Shown: in pieces, positions 1 through 12,039 of the stretch
How positions within the stretch are numbered: the first letter of the stretch is position 1
How the letters are laid out: each line of letters begins with the position of its first letter
NCBI RefSeq assembly: GCF_002288925.2
Contig: NW_022098066.1
Coordinates: 83,143,783-83,207,782, forward strand
DNA: 64,000 nucleotides
Source of the DNA: Delphinapterus leucas
Taxonomy: Eukaryota > Chordata > Mammalia > Artiodactyla > Monodontidae
Direction: 5' to 3'
The notes under the pieces: model-generated
Seen by the model: only the letters and a program-made list of their open reading frames with translations
Databases searched by the model: none
Told to the model about the DNA's origin: nothing
Position numbers and translations under genes: made by a program

Positions 1-519
1 AGGCTGTGTTCACGGAGCCAACCCCAGTCCTCTCCCTGAGCTCCGACAGAAGCCTGAGCCTCAGCTCCCAGCCCCGCCTGCCCCAGCGGCCGAGCAGACA
101 AGCCTCTCGGGCTGGTGAGTGCTGGTTGGCACCGATCCTCTGTGCGGGAATCTCCCCGCTTTGCCCTCCGCACCCCTGTTGCTGCGCTCTCCTCTGCGGC
201 ACGGAAGCCCCTCCCCCCCCTTCTCCACTCGCAGTCTCCGTCTGCGAAGGGGCTTCCTAGTGTGTGGAAACCTTTCCTCCTTCACAGTTCCCTCCCACTG
301 GTGCAGGTCCCATCCCTATCCTTTTGTCTCTGTTTATTCTTTTTTCTTTTGCCCTACACAGGTACGTGGGGACTTTCTTGCCTTTTGGGAGGTCTGAGGT
401 CTTCTGCCAGCGTTCAGTCGGTGTTCTGTAGGAGGTGTTCCATGTGTAGATATATTTCTGGTGTATCTGTGGGGAGGAAGGTGATCTCCGCGTCTTACTC
501 TTCCGCCATCTTCCCCTCT
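1..519 (-). mobile_element. L1 5' end (5' UTR), minus strand, runs off the left edge
   Basis: Read on the minus strand this begins GAAGATGGCGGAAGAGTAAG and continues into a GC-rich L1 5' UTR. The same 5' end occurs at 9214-9432. The element's 5' terminus is here and its body lies outside the window, so it may be full length. On its right it interrupts a SINE. Confidence 0.8.
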
Positions 520-524
520 AGGAT

Positions 525-568
525 CTGGCAGATGGATTCTTAACCACTGTGCCACCAGGGAAGTCCCT
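525..568 (-). mobile_element. CHR SINE head fragment, split by the L1
   Basis: Contains ATTCTTAACCACTGTGCCAC and CAGGGAAGTCCC, the reverse complement of the tRNA-derived CHR SINE head. The remainder of the SINE is expected beyond the L1, outside the window. Confidence 0.75.
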
Positions 569-764
569 CACTTTCTTAATTGTGTTTTTTGATGAGCAGA
601 AGTTTTAACTTTGTATGAAATCTACTTTATCATTTTTTCCTTTACGGTTAGTACTTTTTGCTCTTATTTAAGAAATCTTTGCCTATTCCAAGCTCATATA
701 TTCTCCTGTGTTTCCAGCTAGATTTATATTTTACATTTCACATTTTGATCTGCAAACCATTTTT

Positions 765-1074
765 TAAAAAATTATTTTTTGGCTGTCGGGGCTTAGTTGC
801 AGCATGCGGGATCTTCACTGAGGCATGTGGGCTTCTCTCTAGTTGTGGCGTGTGGGTTTTCTCTCTCTAGTTGTGGCGCTTAAGCTCCAGGGCACGTGGG
901 CTCTGTAGTGTACGGCACGCAGGCTCTCTCCTTGAGGCGCGAGCTCAGTAGTTGTGGCGCTCGGGCTTAGTTGCCCCATGGCATGTGGGATCTTAGCTCC
1001 CTGACCGGGGATCAAACCTGCGTCCACAGTATTGGAAGGTGGGTTCTTTACCACTGGACCATCAGGGAAGTCCC
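765..1074 (-). mobile_element. CHR-type SINE, minus
   Basis: AT-rich tail at the left, body of the TTGGCTG...GTTGTGGCGC type, and the head complement CCACTGGACCATCAGGGAAG at the right. Target copies resembling TGCAAACC/TGCAATCC flank it. Confidence 0.85.
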
Positions 1075-1081
1075 CTGCAAT

Positions 1082-1293
1082 CCTTTTTTTTTTTTTTTTT
1101 TTCTGTACTCGGGCCTCTCACCGCTGTGGCCTCTCCCGCCGCAGAGCACAGGCTCTGGATGCACAGGCCCAGCGGCCATGGCCCACGGGCCCAGCCGCTC
1201 TGCGGCACATGGGATCCTCCCGGACCGGGGCACAAACCCATGTCCCCTGCATTGGAAGGCGGACTCCCAACCACTGCACCACCAGGGAAGCCC
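1082..1293 (-). mobile_element. CHR-1-type SINE, minus
   Basis: Poly(T) at 1084-1102, then GGGCCTCTCACCGCTGTGGC to ACCACTGCACCACCAGGGAA. Inserted beside the target duplication of the previous SINE, so the target motif CTGCAA is seen three times. Confidence 0.9.
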
Positions 1294-2980
1294 CCCTGCA
1301 ATTCATTTGAAATTAATTTTTTTGTGAATGGTATGAGTATAAGAGTCAAGGTTTATTTTTTTTTCTATCTGGATGCTGTATTCTTCCAACAGCATTTATT
1401 CGAAGACCTTTCTTTCCCTTCAAATTGCATTGGTGTCTTTTTCATTGGTCAAGTAACAATATATGTGTGAGCCTATATCTGGACTCTATTCTGTTCCATT
1501 GATCTATTTGTTTATCCTTATGCTTATACCATATTGTATTAATTACTTGCCTTGATAGTAAAATTTGAAAGTTGGTAGCATAAATCCTCCATCTTTATTT
1601 TAAAGATGATTTTGACTTTCTAGGTTTTTTTGCAATTGCATTTAAATTTTAAAATTAGCCTATCAATTTCTACCAGAAAAGCCTGCTGGGATTCTGATTA
1701 GGATCGCACTGAATGTATAGACCAATTGGGGAGAAGTGACATCGTAACAATTAAACATTACTCCATGAAATAGGCTATTTCTTCTTTTATTAGGTCTTTT
1801 TTGATTTCTCCTTGTTTTATGATTTTCATTGTAGAATCTTCTGCATTTTATTTAGTCCTGTGTACCTTATTATTTTTTAAAGCCTATTGTAAATGGTATT
1901 ATTTTTACATTTTCATATTTCAATTGTTTGCTGCAAGTATAAAGAAATATAGCTGATATTTGTATATTGACTTTGTATCACATGACCTTGCTAAATTCAC
2001 GTATTACTTCTAGTAGTTTGTACATTCCTTGGATATTCTATGTACGCAATCATGTCATTTATGAATAAAGCTAGTTTTACTATTTCCTTTGCAACTAAAA
2101 AAATTTTTTTCTCTCCTTATTGCACTGGCAGGAACTCCATTACAATGTTGAATATAAGTGGTGATAACAGACATCCTTATCTTGTAAGGGCAAAGCATTC
2201 ACTATTTCACCATTAAGTATGATATTATTTGTATGTTTTAGGTAAATAATCTTATCAAATTGAGGAAGTTTCTCTCTATTCTTAGTCAACTAATAGTTTT
2301 TATTATGAATGTGTTTTGAATTTTATAAAATGCTTTTTCTGTATCTTTTAAGATGATGACATTGTTAAAATTATATTGAATGACTTTTTAAGTGTTAAGG
2401 CAGCTATGTCTTTTTGGAATAAACTCACAAGACCATGATGTGTATGGTTCTTACATAATACCATATCTGATTTGTTAGTATTTCATTTGGATTTTTTTCC
2501 CACCTGTATTCTTAAGGGATATTACTCTGTAATTTTTTTTCTTGTAATGTCCTTGATAGATTTTGGTATCGAGGTTATGCTGGCCTCTCTGAAAGATTTT
2601 GTGTAGAATTGTTCATATTTTTCCTTAAAAGCTTGGTAACATTTATCAGGGTAGCCATCTGGATCTGGTGTTTTTGTTGTTGCAATGTTATAAATTATGG
2701 ACTTAATTTCAGTAAGAGATTCAGGATTATTCAAAATTTCTGTAAGTTGTGTTTTTCTAAAAAGTTGCCCATTTCGTCTAGGTTGTCAACTTTATTGACA
2801 TAAAGTTGTTCATGAACCCTTATATTATTTTTTTAATGTATGTGGCATCTATAGTGATGTTGCCTCTGTCATTCTTGATATTAGGTGTATCTCTTTTCTC
2901 TCTTACTCTTTTCCTTGATCAATTCTATCAATTTTATTAATCTTTTCAGAGAACCATCTTTTGACTTCATTGACTTTCTC

Positions 2981-3318
2981 AGTTTGTTTTTTAATTTTTA
3001 TTTTAATTATTTATTTTTGGCTGCATTGGGTGTTCGTTGCTGTGTGCAGGCTTTCTCTAGTTGGGGCGAGCGGGGGCTACCCTTTGCTGCGGTGCACATG
3101 ATTCTCATTGTGGTGGCTTCTCGTGTTGCAGAGCACGGGCTCTAGGAGCGAGGGCTTCAGTAGTTGTGGTTCACAGGCTCTAGAGCGCAGGCTCAATAGT
3201 TGTGGTGCACGGGTTTAGTTGCTCCGCGACATGTGGGATCTTTCCAGACCAGGAATCGAACCCGTGCCCCCTGCATTGGCAGGCAGATTCTTAACCACTG
3301 CACCACCAGGGAAGTCCC
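2981..3318 (-). mobile_element. CHR-2-type SINE, minus
   Basis: A full-length roughly 330-base SINE with internal repeats (GTAGTTGTGG-type units) ending in the head complement. Flanked by TGACTTTCTC at 2971-2980 and 3319-3328, a 10-base target duplication. Confidence 0.9.
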
Positions 3319-3600
3319 TGACTTTCTCTGTTTTATATCTCTTTTCTATTTCATTAATCTCTGATTTTATTTCTTTCTTTCTACCTTCTCTTTTTTGTAC
3401 CTTGTTGAGATAGATACTTAATTCATCAAATTTACATCTAAGAACTACTCTAGCTGTGTCCCACAAATTTTGATATGCTGTATTTTCATTACTGTTACTT
3501 TCAAAATATTTTCTAATTTCTATTGTAATTTCGTCTTTGATGAATCAGTTACTTAGAAGTAAGTTACTTAATTTCCAGATGATTTGGGATTTTCTAGATA

Positions 3601-4697
3601 TGTAACCAAACAGGATCCTATGGGTCCTTCCCTTGACAGGCCTCTTCCCTATATCCTCTGCTTTAGCTTCTCTGAAGTATTGTACTTAGATGATTGTATC
3701 TGACACACAGTTCCTGAGTTGTTTTATAAATGCTAACCCCCCCCACCAAATGGATGAAATTAACTACTTGATGACTGTGAGCACATAGCCTGCAGACCTA
3801 CTGGAGCCTGAGGATTGATAATGTTAACCCCTGTGACACCGCCCTGTTACCTCACCATCAACCAATCAGATAATTCGGCAGGAGCTCATCACATACACTG
3901 GGATGCCCCTCCCTTACCTTACCTTTAAACATGCCAAAATGTTCATTGCAGCTCTATTTACAATAGCCCGGAGATGGAAACAACCTAAGTGTCCATCATC
4001 GGATGAATGGATAAAGAAGATGTGGCACATATATACAATGGAATATTACTCAGCCATAAAAAGAAATGAAATTGAGCTATTTGTAATGAGGTGGATAGAC
4101 CTAGAGTCTGTCATACAGAGTGAAGTAAGTCATAAAGAAAAAGACAAATACTGTATGCTAACACATATATATGGAATTTAAGGAAAAAAATGTCATGAAG
4201 AACCTAGGGGTAAGACAGGAATAAAGACACAGACCTACTGGAGAACAGACTTGAGGATATCGGGAGGGGGAAGGGTAAGCTGTGACAAAGCGAGAGAGTG
4301 GCATGGACATATATACACTACCAAACGTAAGGTAGATAGCTAGTGGGAAGCAGCCGCATGGCACAGGGATATCAGCTCGGTGCTTTGTGACCGCCTGGAG
4401 GGGTGGGATAGGGAGGGTGGGAGGGAGGGAGACGCAAGAGGGAAGAGATATGGGAACATATGTATATGTATAACTGATTCACCTTGTTATAAAGCAGAAA
4501 CTAACACACCGTTGTAAAGCAATTATACTCCAATAAAGATGTAAAAAAAAAAAAGCCTTGCTGAAACCTATTGGAGAAGTCTGGCTTTTTGAGCACTAGT
4601 TGTCCCGGGTTCCTTATATGGTGCCTTACAATAAATGCTGCACTTTCCCTCACCACAACCCACCAGGCAAGTGGACCCACGTTTTGGTTTGGTAACA
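3601..4697 (+). mobile_element. Solo ERV1-like LTR with an L1 3' end inserted
   Basis: Starts TGTAACC and ends GGTAACA, with a poly(A) signal AATAAA at about 4631. Flanked by GATA at 3597-3600 and 4698-4701, the 4-base duplication usual for gammaretroviral-like elements. L1 host sequence resumes exactly after it (TCTAGATATCTT). The original LTR is about 470 bases; the rest is the L1 at 3932-4553. No internal viral genes are present. Confidence 0.8.
3932..4553 (+). mobile_element. 5'-truncated L1 3' end, plus
   Basis: L1 ORF2 C-terminal sequence (the translation includes WHIYTMEYYSAIKRNEIELF) and 3' UTR, ending CCAATAAAGATG then poly(A) at 4542-4553. It sits inside the LTR at 3601-4697. Its target duplication is not clear. 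The reverse-oriented copy at 8651-9213 is the same L1 family. Confidence 0.85.
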
Positions 4698-5780
4698 GAT
4701 ATCTTATTGTTATTGATTTCTGGTTTAATTTTTCTGTGGTTAAAGAGCATATTTTGTATAATTTTAACCCTTTGAAATTGATTGCTAGTTTTATGGCTCA
4801 GCATATGATATATTTTTTTCAGTGTTCCATATGCACTTGAAAAGATGGAGCAACCTACAGTTGTTGAGTATAATTTTCTACAAGTGTCAGTTAAGTTGCT
4901 TAGTAGTGTTGCTCAAATATTCAATATCCTTACTAATATTGTGTCTGCTTGTTCTATTGATTACTGAGGAGGTATGTTAAAATCTCCAATTCTAATTCTG
5001 TATTTGTCTTTCCCATACAGTTCTGTCAATTTTTTGCTTCATAAATTTTGAAGTTATATTATTAGGTGCATATACATTTAGGATTATGTATTTCTCCTAT
5101 GGAGCTGATCTTCTAATTATTATGAGTATCCTTTTTTTCTCTGTTACTTCTTCCTTAACATCTACTTTGACCATTAATAATATAGCCATATCAGTTTTCA
5201 TATGGTTACTGTTTCCACGGAGTATCTCTTCCCATGTTTTATTTCCAATTACTTATATTTATATCAATTATGTTTAAGGTGTATCTATTGTAGTCAGGAT
5301 ATTGTTGGTTCTCTTTTAAAATAAAGTCTGACAATCATTTTCTTTTAAAGAGTCATTAGCCCCTTTAAATTTTTTGTGATTACTGATATGGTTAGCTTTA
5401 AGTATATCATACTTGTGTTTTTAGGTTGTTCCATCTGTTACTTGTCTCTTTGTTCCTCTTCTCCAGCTTTCTTTCAGGTTAGTCAAGTATGTTTTAGTTC
5501 TTCATTTTTCCTCTTTTGTTGTCTTTTTACATATAGTTCTGATAGATTTAGTAGTTACCCTAATGATTACAATATACATATTTAATTTATTACTATCTTG
5601 AATTAGTACTTAATTGCTTCACAAACAACGTAGGAGACTTACAACCATATAATTATAATTTTATTTATCTTTCCTGAATTTTGTTATCATTGTCGTATAT
5701 GTTACTTCAACATGTTATGAACCCCATAATACATTGACAGTATTATTGTTTTAAACAGCAAATAGTCTTTTTAAAAGAGT

Positions 5781-6470
5781 ATAAAGTGAACATTTTTAAA
5801 TTTTAAATTTCTACCATTTATACCTTATCAAGATATCAAATTCCTGGGAATAAACCTAACCAAAGATATACAAGTCCTCTATGCAGAAAGTGGGAAAAAA
5901 AATATTGGAAGAAATTAAAGAGACCTAAATTAATGGAGTGAGATACCATGTTTATGCGTTATGAGTCAATATTGCAAAGATGTCAGGTCACTGCAATTTA
6001 GTCTTCAGATTCAATGCAATGCCAATCAGAATCTCTATGTGTAGTGTGTGTACACGTGTGTCTGTGTGTGTGTAGCTGATTTTAAAATCTTAGCCAAGGC
6101 ACCTGAAAAAGAACAAGGCTCACCAAAGAAGATATACAGATGGCAAATTCTAAGATCATGACTGAAAAGCATATGAAAAGATGTTCCACATCATATGTCA
6201 TCAGGCAAATGCAAATTAAAGTGACAATGAGATAACACTACACACCTATGAAAATGGCCAAAAACCAAGAACACTGATGACACCAAATGCTGGCAAGGTT
6301 ATGGTGCAACAGATACTCTTTCATTGCTGGCGAGAATGCAAAATGGTACAGACACTTTGAAGGTTTCTTACAAACTTTACATACATCCAGCCATCAGCAG
6401 TTGTGAGTATTGGTATTTCCCAACAGAGTTCAAACTTATGTCCATATATAAACCTGCACTCAGATTTCCA
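5781..6470 (+). mobile_element. Old L1 3' portion, plus
   Basis: Degraded L1 ORF2 3' sequence in sense orientation, for example GGCAAATGCAAATTAAAGTG and CATTGCTGGCGAGAATGC. A short TG-rich stretch lies at about 6045-6073. No intact frame. Confidence 0.65.
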
Positions 6471-8140
6471 CGCCCCATCACCCAGCTTAATTTAGGTATA
6501 ATTGACAAATAAAATTATATATATTTAAAGTGTACACCACGATGATTTTCTACATTTATACATTGTGAAATGATTACCACAATCAAGTTAATTAACACAT
6601 CCATCACCTAACATAGTTAACTTTTGTGTGTGTGTGGTGAGAAAGCTTAACATTTACTTCCTTAGCAAATTTCAAGTATCCAATACAGAATTATTAACTA
6701 TACTCACCATGCTGTACATTAGATCCTCAGAACTTATTCATCTTATAACTGAAATTTTACACCCTATGACCAACATCTCATTTCCCCTACCTTCTAGCCC
6801 TTGGTAACCACTGATCTACTCTGTTTTCATGATTTCAACTTTTTTTTTTCAGATTCCGCATATAATAATTCCACATCCTACTATTTGTGTTAGCATACAG
6901 TACTTATCTTTCTCTTCTGGTTTATTTCACCTAGCATAATGCCTTCTAAGTTCACTTATGTTGTCACAAATGACAGGATTCCCTTTTTATGGCTGAATAA
7001 TATTCTATTGTATGTCTATATAACATAGTTTCATTATCCATTCACCTTTTGGTGGACACTTAGGCTGTTTTCATATCTTGACTATCATGAATAATGCTGT
7101 AATGAATATGGAAGTGCACATATCTCTTCCAGATACTGATTTTGCTTCCTTCAGGTACATACCCAGAAGTGGGATTTCTGGATCTTATCACAGTTCTATT
7201 TTTAATTTCTTGAGGAACCTCCATACTGTTTTCCATAATAGCGGTATGAAATTACATTCCCACCAACAATGTACAAGAGTTCTCTTTATGCCACATTCTT
7301 GCCAACATTTGTTATTTCTTACATATATTTCTTATGATAACAGCCATTCTAGCAGGTATGGGGTGATATCTCATCATAGTTTTGATTTGCATTTCCCTGA
7401 TAATTATTGATGTTGAGCACCTTTTTTACCTATCTGTTGGCCATTTGTATATTTTCTTTGGAAAGATATCTATTCACATCCTTTGTCCATTTTTAATTGG
7501 ATTATTTGTTTTCTTCCTATTGAGTTACATAAGTTTCTTATGTATTTTAGATATCAACCCCTTATCAGATATATGATTTGCAAATATTTTCTCCCATTCT
7601 GTAGGTTGTCTTCTCATTTCCTTGATTGTTTCCTTTGCTGTACAGAAGCTTTTTGGTTTGATGTAGTCCCAGTTGTTTATTTTTGCTTTTGTTGCTTGCG
7701 ATTTTGGATGATCTAAAAAAATCATTGCCAACACCAATGTCAAGGAGATTTTCCCTATGTTTTTTTCAAAGAGTTTTATAGTTTCTGGTCTTACATTTCA
7801 GTCTTGAATCCATTTCAAGTTAGTTTTGTGAGTGGTATAATAGGGGCCTAATTTCATTCTTTTACAATGTGGATATCTAGTTTTCCCAACACCATTTATT
7901 GAAGATACTATCCTTTTCCCATTTTATATTCTTGCACCCATGCCAAAGAATAGCTAACTGTTTATGTTTGCATTTATTTCTGGACTGTCCACTCTCTTCC
8001 ATTGGTCTATGTGTCTGTTTTTTATGCTTGTATCGTACAGCTTTGATTAGTATAGGTTTTTAATGTAGTTTGAAATCAGGACGTGTAATGCCTCCAGCTT
8101 TGTTCTTTTTTCTCAAGGTTGTTTTGGCTCTTTGGAGTCT
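6471..8140 (-). mobile_element. Old L1 (L1MA/MB-like) 3' portion, minus
   Basis: Continuous antisense L1, from 3' UTR-type sequence (TTTAAAGTGTACACCACGAT) through ORF2, for example AATTACATTCCCACCAACAA and GTAATGCCTCCAGCTTTG. Many stops; not coding. Confidence 0.75.
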
Positions 8141-8175
8141 TTTGTTGATACAGATGTTTATAGCAGCTTTATTTG

Positions 8176-8430
8176 TTTGTTTTTCATTTTTAAATTATTT
8201 ATTTATTTATTTTGGCTGCGCTGTCTTCGTTGCAGCACGTGGGCTCTTTGTTGCGGCATGTGGGCTTCTGTAGTTGCGGCATGCAGGTTCTAGAGTGTGC
8301 AGGCTCAGTAGTTGTGGTGCGTGGGCTTTGTTGCAGTATGTGGGACCTTAGTTCCTTGACCAAGGATCAAACCCTGGCCCCCTGCCTTGGGAGCATGGAG
8401 TCTTAACCACTGGGCCACCAGGGAAGTCTC
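8176..8430 (-). mobile_element. CHR-type SINE, minus, perfect 17-bp target duplication
   Basis: (ATTT)n tail, TTGGCTGCGCTGTC body and head complement TGGGCCACCAGGGAAGTC. Flanked by TATAGCAGCTTTATTTG at 8159-8175 and 8431-8447, identical over 17 bases. Confidence 0.93.
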
Positions 8431-8650
8431 TATAGCAGCTTTATTTGCAATTGCCAAAACTTGGAAGCAACTTGGATGTCTTTCAGTAGGCAAATGGATA
8501 AATAAACTGTGGTACATCTGGACAGCAGAATATTATTCAGTGTTAAGAAGAAATGAACTACCAAGCCATAAAAAGACATGGAGGAAACTTAAATGCATGT
8601 TACTAAGCGAAAGAAACTAAAATGAAAAGGCTACTGTGATGGTTAATTTT

Positions 8651-9432
8651 TTTTTACATCTTTATTGGAGTATAATTGCTTTACAATGGTGTGTTAGTTT
8701 CTGCTTTATAACATAGTGAATCAGTTATACATATACATATGTTGCCATATCTCTTCCCTCTTGCGTCTCCCTCCCTCCCACCCTCCCTATCCCACCCCTC
8801 TAGATGGTCACAAAGCACCGAGCTGATCTCCCTGTGCTATGCGGCTGCTTCCCACTAGCTATCTATTTTACATTTGGTAGTGTATATATGTCCATGCCAC
8901 TCTCTCACTTTGTCACAGCTTACCCTTCCCCCTCCCCATATCCTCAAGTCCATTCTCTAGTAGGTCTGTGTCTTTATTCCCGTCTTACCCCTAGGATCTT
9001 CATGACTTTTTTTTTCCCTTAAATTCCATATATATGTGTTAGCATACAGTATTTGTTTTTCTCTTTCTGACTTAACTTCATTCTGTATGACAGACTCTAG
9101 GTCCATCCACCTCACTACAAATAACTCAATTTCATTTCTTTTTATGGATGAGTAATATTCCATTGTATATATGTGCCACATCTTCTTTATCCATTCATCC
9201 GATGATGGACACTTAGAGGAACATGGCGGAAGAGTAAGACGTGGAGATCACCTTCCTCCCCACAGATACATCAGAAATACATCTACACGTGGAACTGCTC
9301 CTATAGAACACCCACTGAACACTGGCAGAAGACCTCAGACCTCCCAAAAGGCAAGAAACTCTCCACGTACCTGGGTAGGGCAAAAGAAAAAAGAAAAAAC
9401 AGAGACAAAAGAATAGGGAGGGGACCTGCACC
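8651..9432 (-). mobile_element. Rearranged L1 insertion: 3' end inverted against its own 5' end
   Basis: 8651-9213 is L1 3' UTR/ORF2 end on the minus strand, with poly(T) at the left. 9214-9432 is the first roughly 215 bases of the L1 5' UTR (AACATGGCGGAAGAGTAAGA) on the plus strand. The pair is bounded by TGTGATGGTTAATTTT at 8635-8650 and 9433-9448, so both parts entered in a single event. Confidence 0.85.
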
Positions 9433-9891
9433 TGTGATGGTTAATTTTAAGTGTCAACTTGACTGGGCTAAGGTATGCCCAGATAGCTGGTAAAACATTA
9501 TTTCTGAGTGTGTCTTCGAGGGTGTTTCTAGACGAGATTAGCATTTGGATTGGCAGACTGAGTAAAGAAGATCACTCTTTACCCTTGTGGGTGGGCATTA
9601 CCCAATCCGTTAACGTCCTGAATAAAACGAAAAGGGGAGGGAAGGACAAATTTTCTCTCTACTTGAGCTAGGACATCCATCTTCTCTTGCCCTCACATAT
9701 GGTCGCTCCTGGTTCTTGGGCTTTTGGACTGGACTATGACTTAAACCATTGGCTTCCTTGGTTCTCAGGCTTTCAAACTGGGATTGGAACTACACCACTG
9801 GCCTTCCTGTGCTCCAGCTTGCATATAGCAGATCAGGAGATTTCTCAGATTCCGTAATCAGTGAACAAATCCCTCATAATAAGTCTCTTAC

Positions 9892-9930
9892 TATCTATCT
9901 ACCTATCTATCTATCTATCTATCTATCTAT
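9892..9930. repeat. (TATC)n microsatellite
   Basis: A run of about nine tetranucleotide units near the 3' end of the MLT2-like LTR. Confidence 0.9.
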
Positions 9931-10767
9931 GTGTATATATATATCCTATTAGTTCTGTTTCTCTGGGGAACCCTGACTAATACAGCTACAAAGTATATGA
10001 TTCTGATTATATAACATTCTGGGAAAGGCAAAACTATGAAGACAGTAAAATGATCACTGGTTGCCAGGGATTTGAGGGGAGGGAGGGATGAATCGGTGAA
10101 GCAAAGAGGATTTTTAGGGCAGTGAAAATACTCTGTATGATAATATAATGGTGGATTTATGTTATTATATTATATTTGTTCAAGCCCATAGAATATACAA
10201 CACCAAGAGTGAGCCCTAATGTAAAGTATGGACTTTGGGAGATAATGATGTGTCAGTGTAGGTTCTTTGATTGTAAGAAATGTAACACTCTGGTGGGGGA
10301 TGCTGATGATGTGGTAGGCTATGCCTGTGTGGGGCTGGGAGTACATGGGAAGTCTCTGTACCTCCCATCAATTTAACTTTGAAGCTAAAGCTGCTCTGAA
10401 ATAAAAAAAAAAGTCTAAAAAAATGGAATCAAAAAAATTTTTTTCAATAATTCTCTTTTTTAAAAAAAAACAAGGTGGAAGTCTTGCTGTACTAAGCTAC
10501 AACTGTGTTGTGTTGGTGTAAGAATAGTCAAGTAGATGAAATAAGGCACCACAGAGAATCCAGAAACTGGTTCATGCACACAAAGACATTTGACTTATGA
10601 TGAAGCTGTCACTGCAAAGCACTTGGAAAAATAGCTTATCAATAAATGGTGCTGGGTGGAAAAAAACCCACAAAGCTTGATTCTTACTTCATATTCTACA
10701 AAATACTAATTCCAATTTATAGACATAAATGTACTAGAAATCTTAGATGGTATAATAAGAAAAAGAA

Positions 10768-11024
10768 CTGGGACTTCCTGGTGGTCCAGTGTTTGTGGCT
10801 CTGTGCTCCCAATGCAGGGGGCCCGGGTTCGATCCCTGGTCAGGGTACTGGATCCCGCGTGCCTCAACTAAAGATCCCACATGTGGCAACGAAGATCCCG
10901 CATGCTGCAACTGAAGATCCCTCATGCTGCAACAAGGATCCCGTGTGCCACGGCTGAGACCCGGAACAGCCAAATAAATAAATAGATAGATAGATAAATA
11001 AATAAATAAATAATTTTTTTTTAA
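10768..11024 (+). mobile_element. Diverged tRNA-derived SINE, plus
   Basis: Head GGACTTCCTGGTGGTCCAGT, GATCCCGCATGCTGCAAC-type internal repeats, tail of (ATAA/GATA)n at about 10974-11012. Flanked by AAGAAAAAGAA at 10757-10767 and 11025-11035. Confidence 0.88.
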
Positions 11025-12039
11025 AAGAAAAAGAATGAGAGGTATTTAAACTGAAAGGAAGAAATGTCCCTACTTGCAGAGAACACATTTGTCCATGTAG
11101 AGGATTCCAAGGAATCTACACAAAAAGCTACTAGAACTTACAAGTGATTAGCGAGGTCACAGTATAAAAAAGGTCAACATACAAAAATCAACTTGCATTT
11201 CTATTTATTTGTAATAAACAATTGGAATCCAAAAGTTAAAAACGGTACCAATAGATCTTCATAAATGAAGCACTAGGTATAATTATAATAGGACATGCAG
11301 GATCTTTATTTTGAAAATCAAAAAATGTTGATGAAATAAAGCAGAGAAGACCTAAATGAATGGTGAGACATACCCTTTTCATTGATTGAAAAATTCAATA
11401 TAGTTAAGATGTCAATTCTCCCTAAGTTGATATAAAGATTTAATGTAATCCCTATTAAAATCCCAGCAGAATTCTTTGCAAATATAGAAAAGATAATTCT
11501 AAAGTTCATATGGAAATGTGAAGAAACTGAAGTATCTAAAACAATTTTGAAAAACAAGAACACAGTTGGAAGACACATTACACATTAAGATATATCATAA
11601 AGCTACAGTAAAGAAGACGGTGGTATTGGTGAAAGGATAGATACATAGATCAGTAGAACAGAATAGACTCCAGAAATAGACCTTCACAAATTCAGTCTAT
11701 TGATTTTTAATGATGGTACAGAAGCAATTCAATGGAGAAAGGACAGTCTTTTGCACAAATGATCCTGGAAAAAATAGACATCCGTATGCAAAAAAAAAGT
11801 GAACCTTGACCTGTATCTCACACCACATAGAAAATGAATTTAAAATGACAATAGACCTAAGTGTAAAATGTAAAACTATAAAACTCTTGGAAGAAATTAT
11901 AGGAGAAAATTTTCATGACTTTGGGTGGGGCAAAAATTTCTTAATACAAAACCCAAAGCATAATCCATAGAAGAGCAAATTTATAAATTAGACTTTGTTG
12001 AAACTTAAAACTTTTTCTCCTCAAAAGACATTAAGAGAA

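Larger units (their letters stand above)
569..5780 (-). mobile_element. Old L1 (L1M-type) ORF2 remnant, antisense, with later insertions
   Basis: Degraded L1 ORF2 sequence on the minus strand. A short piece at 2522-2734 still translates to an L1 reverse-transcriptase-like TKTPDPDGYPDKCYQAFKEK. It is interrupted by SINEs at 765-1293 and 2981-3318 and by an LTR at 3601-4697; host sequence resumes in register after each. No intact reading frame remains. Confidence 0.75.
8635..9984 (+). mobile_element. MLT2-like ERVL solo LTR, interrupted by an L1
   Basis: Begins TGTGATGGTTAATTTT, resumes at 9449 with AAGTGTCAACTTGACTGGGC, and ends CCCTGACTAATACA at 9984, with a (TATC)n run at about 9892-9930. 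This matches remembered MLT2 LTR ends. GCTAC flanks it at 8630-8634 and 9985-9989, the 5-base duplication typical of ERVL. Without the L1 it is about 550 bases. No internal region remains. Confidence 0.82.
8141..10420 (+). mobile_element. Old L1 3' end, plus, split by SINE and LTR
   Basis: L1ME/HAL1-like 3' sequence (GCAATTGCCAAAACTTGGAA...), broken by a SINE (8176-8430) and by the LTR at 8635-9984, then resuming at 9990 with TATATGATTCTGATTATAT-type sequence and ending near 10405 in an A-rich tail. Confidence 0.7.
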
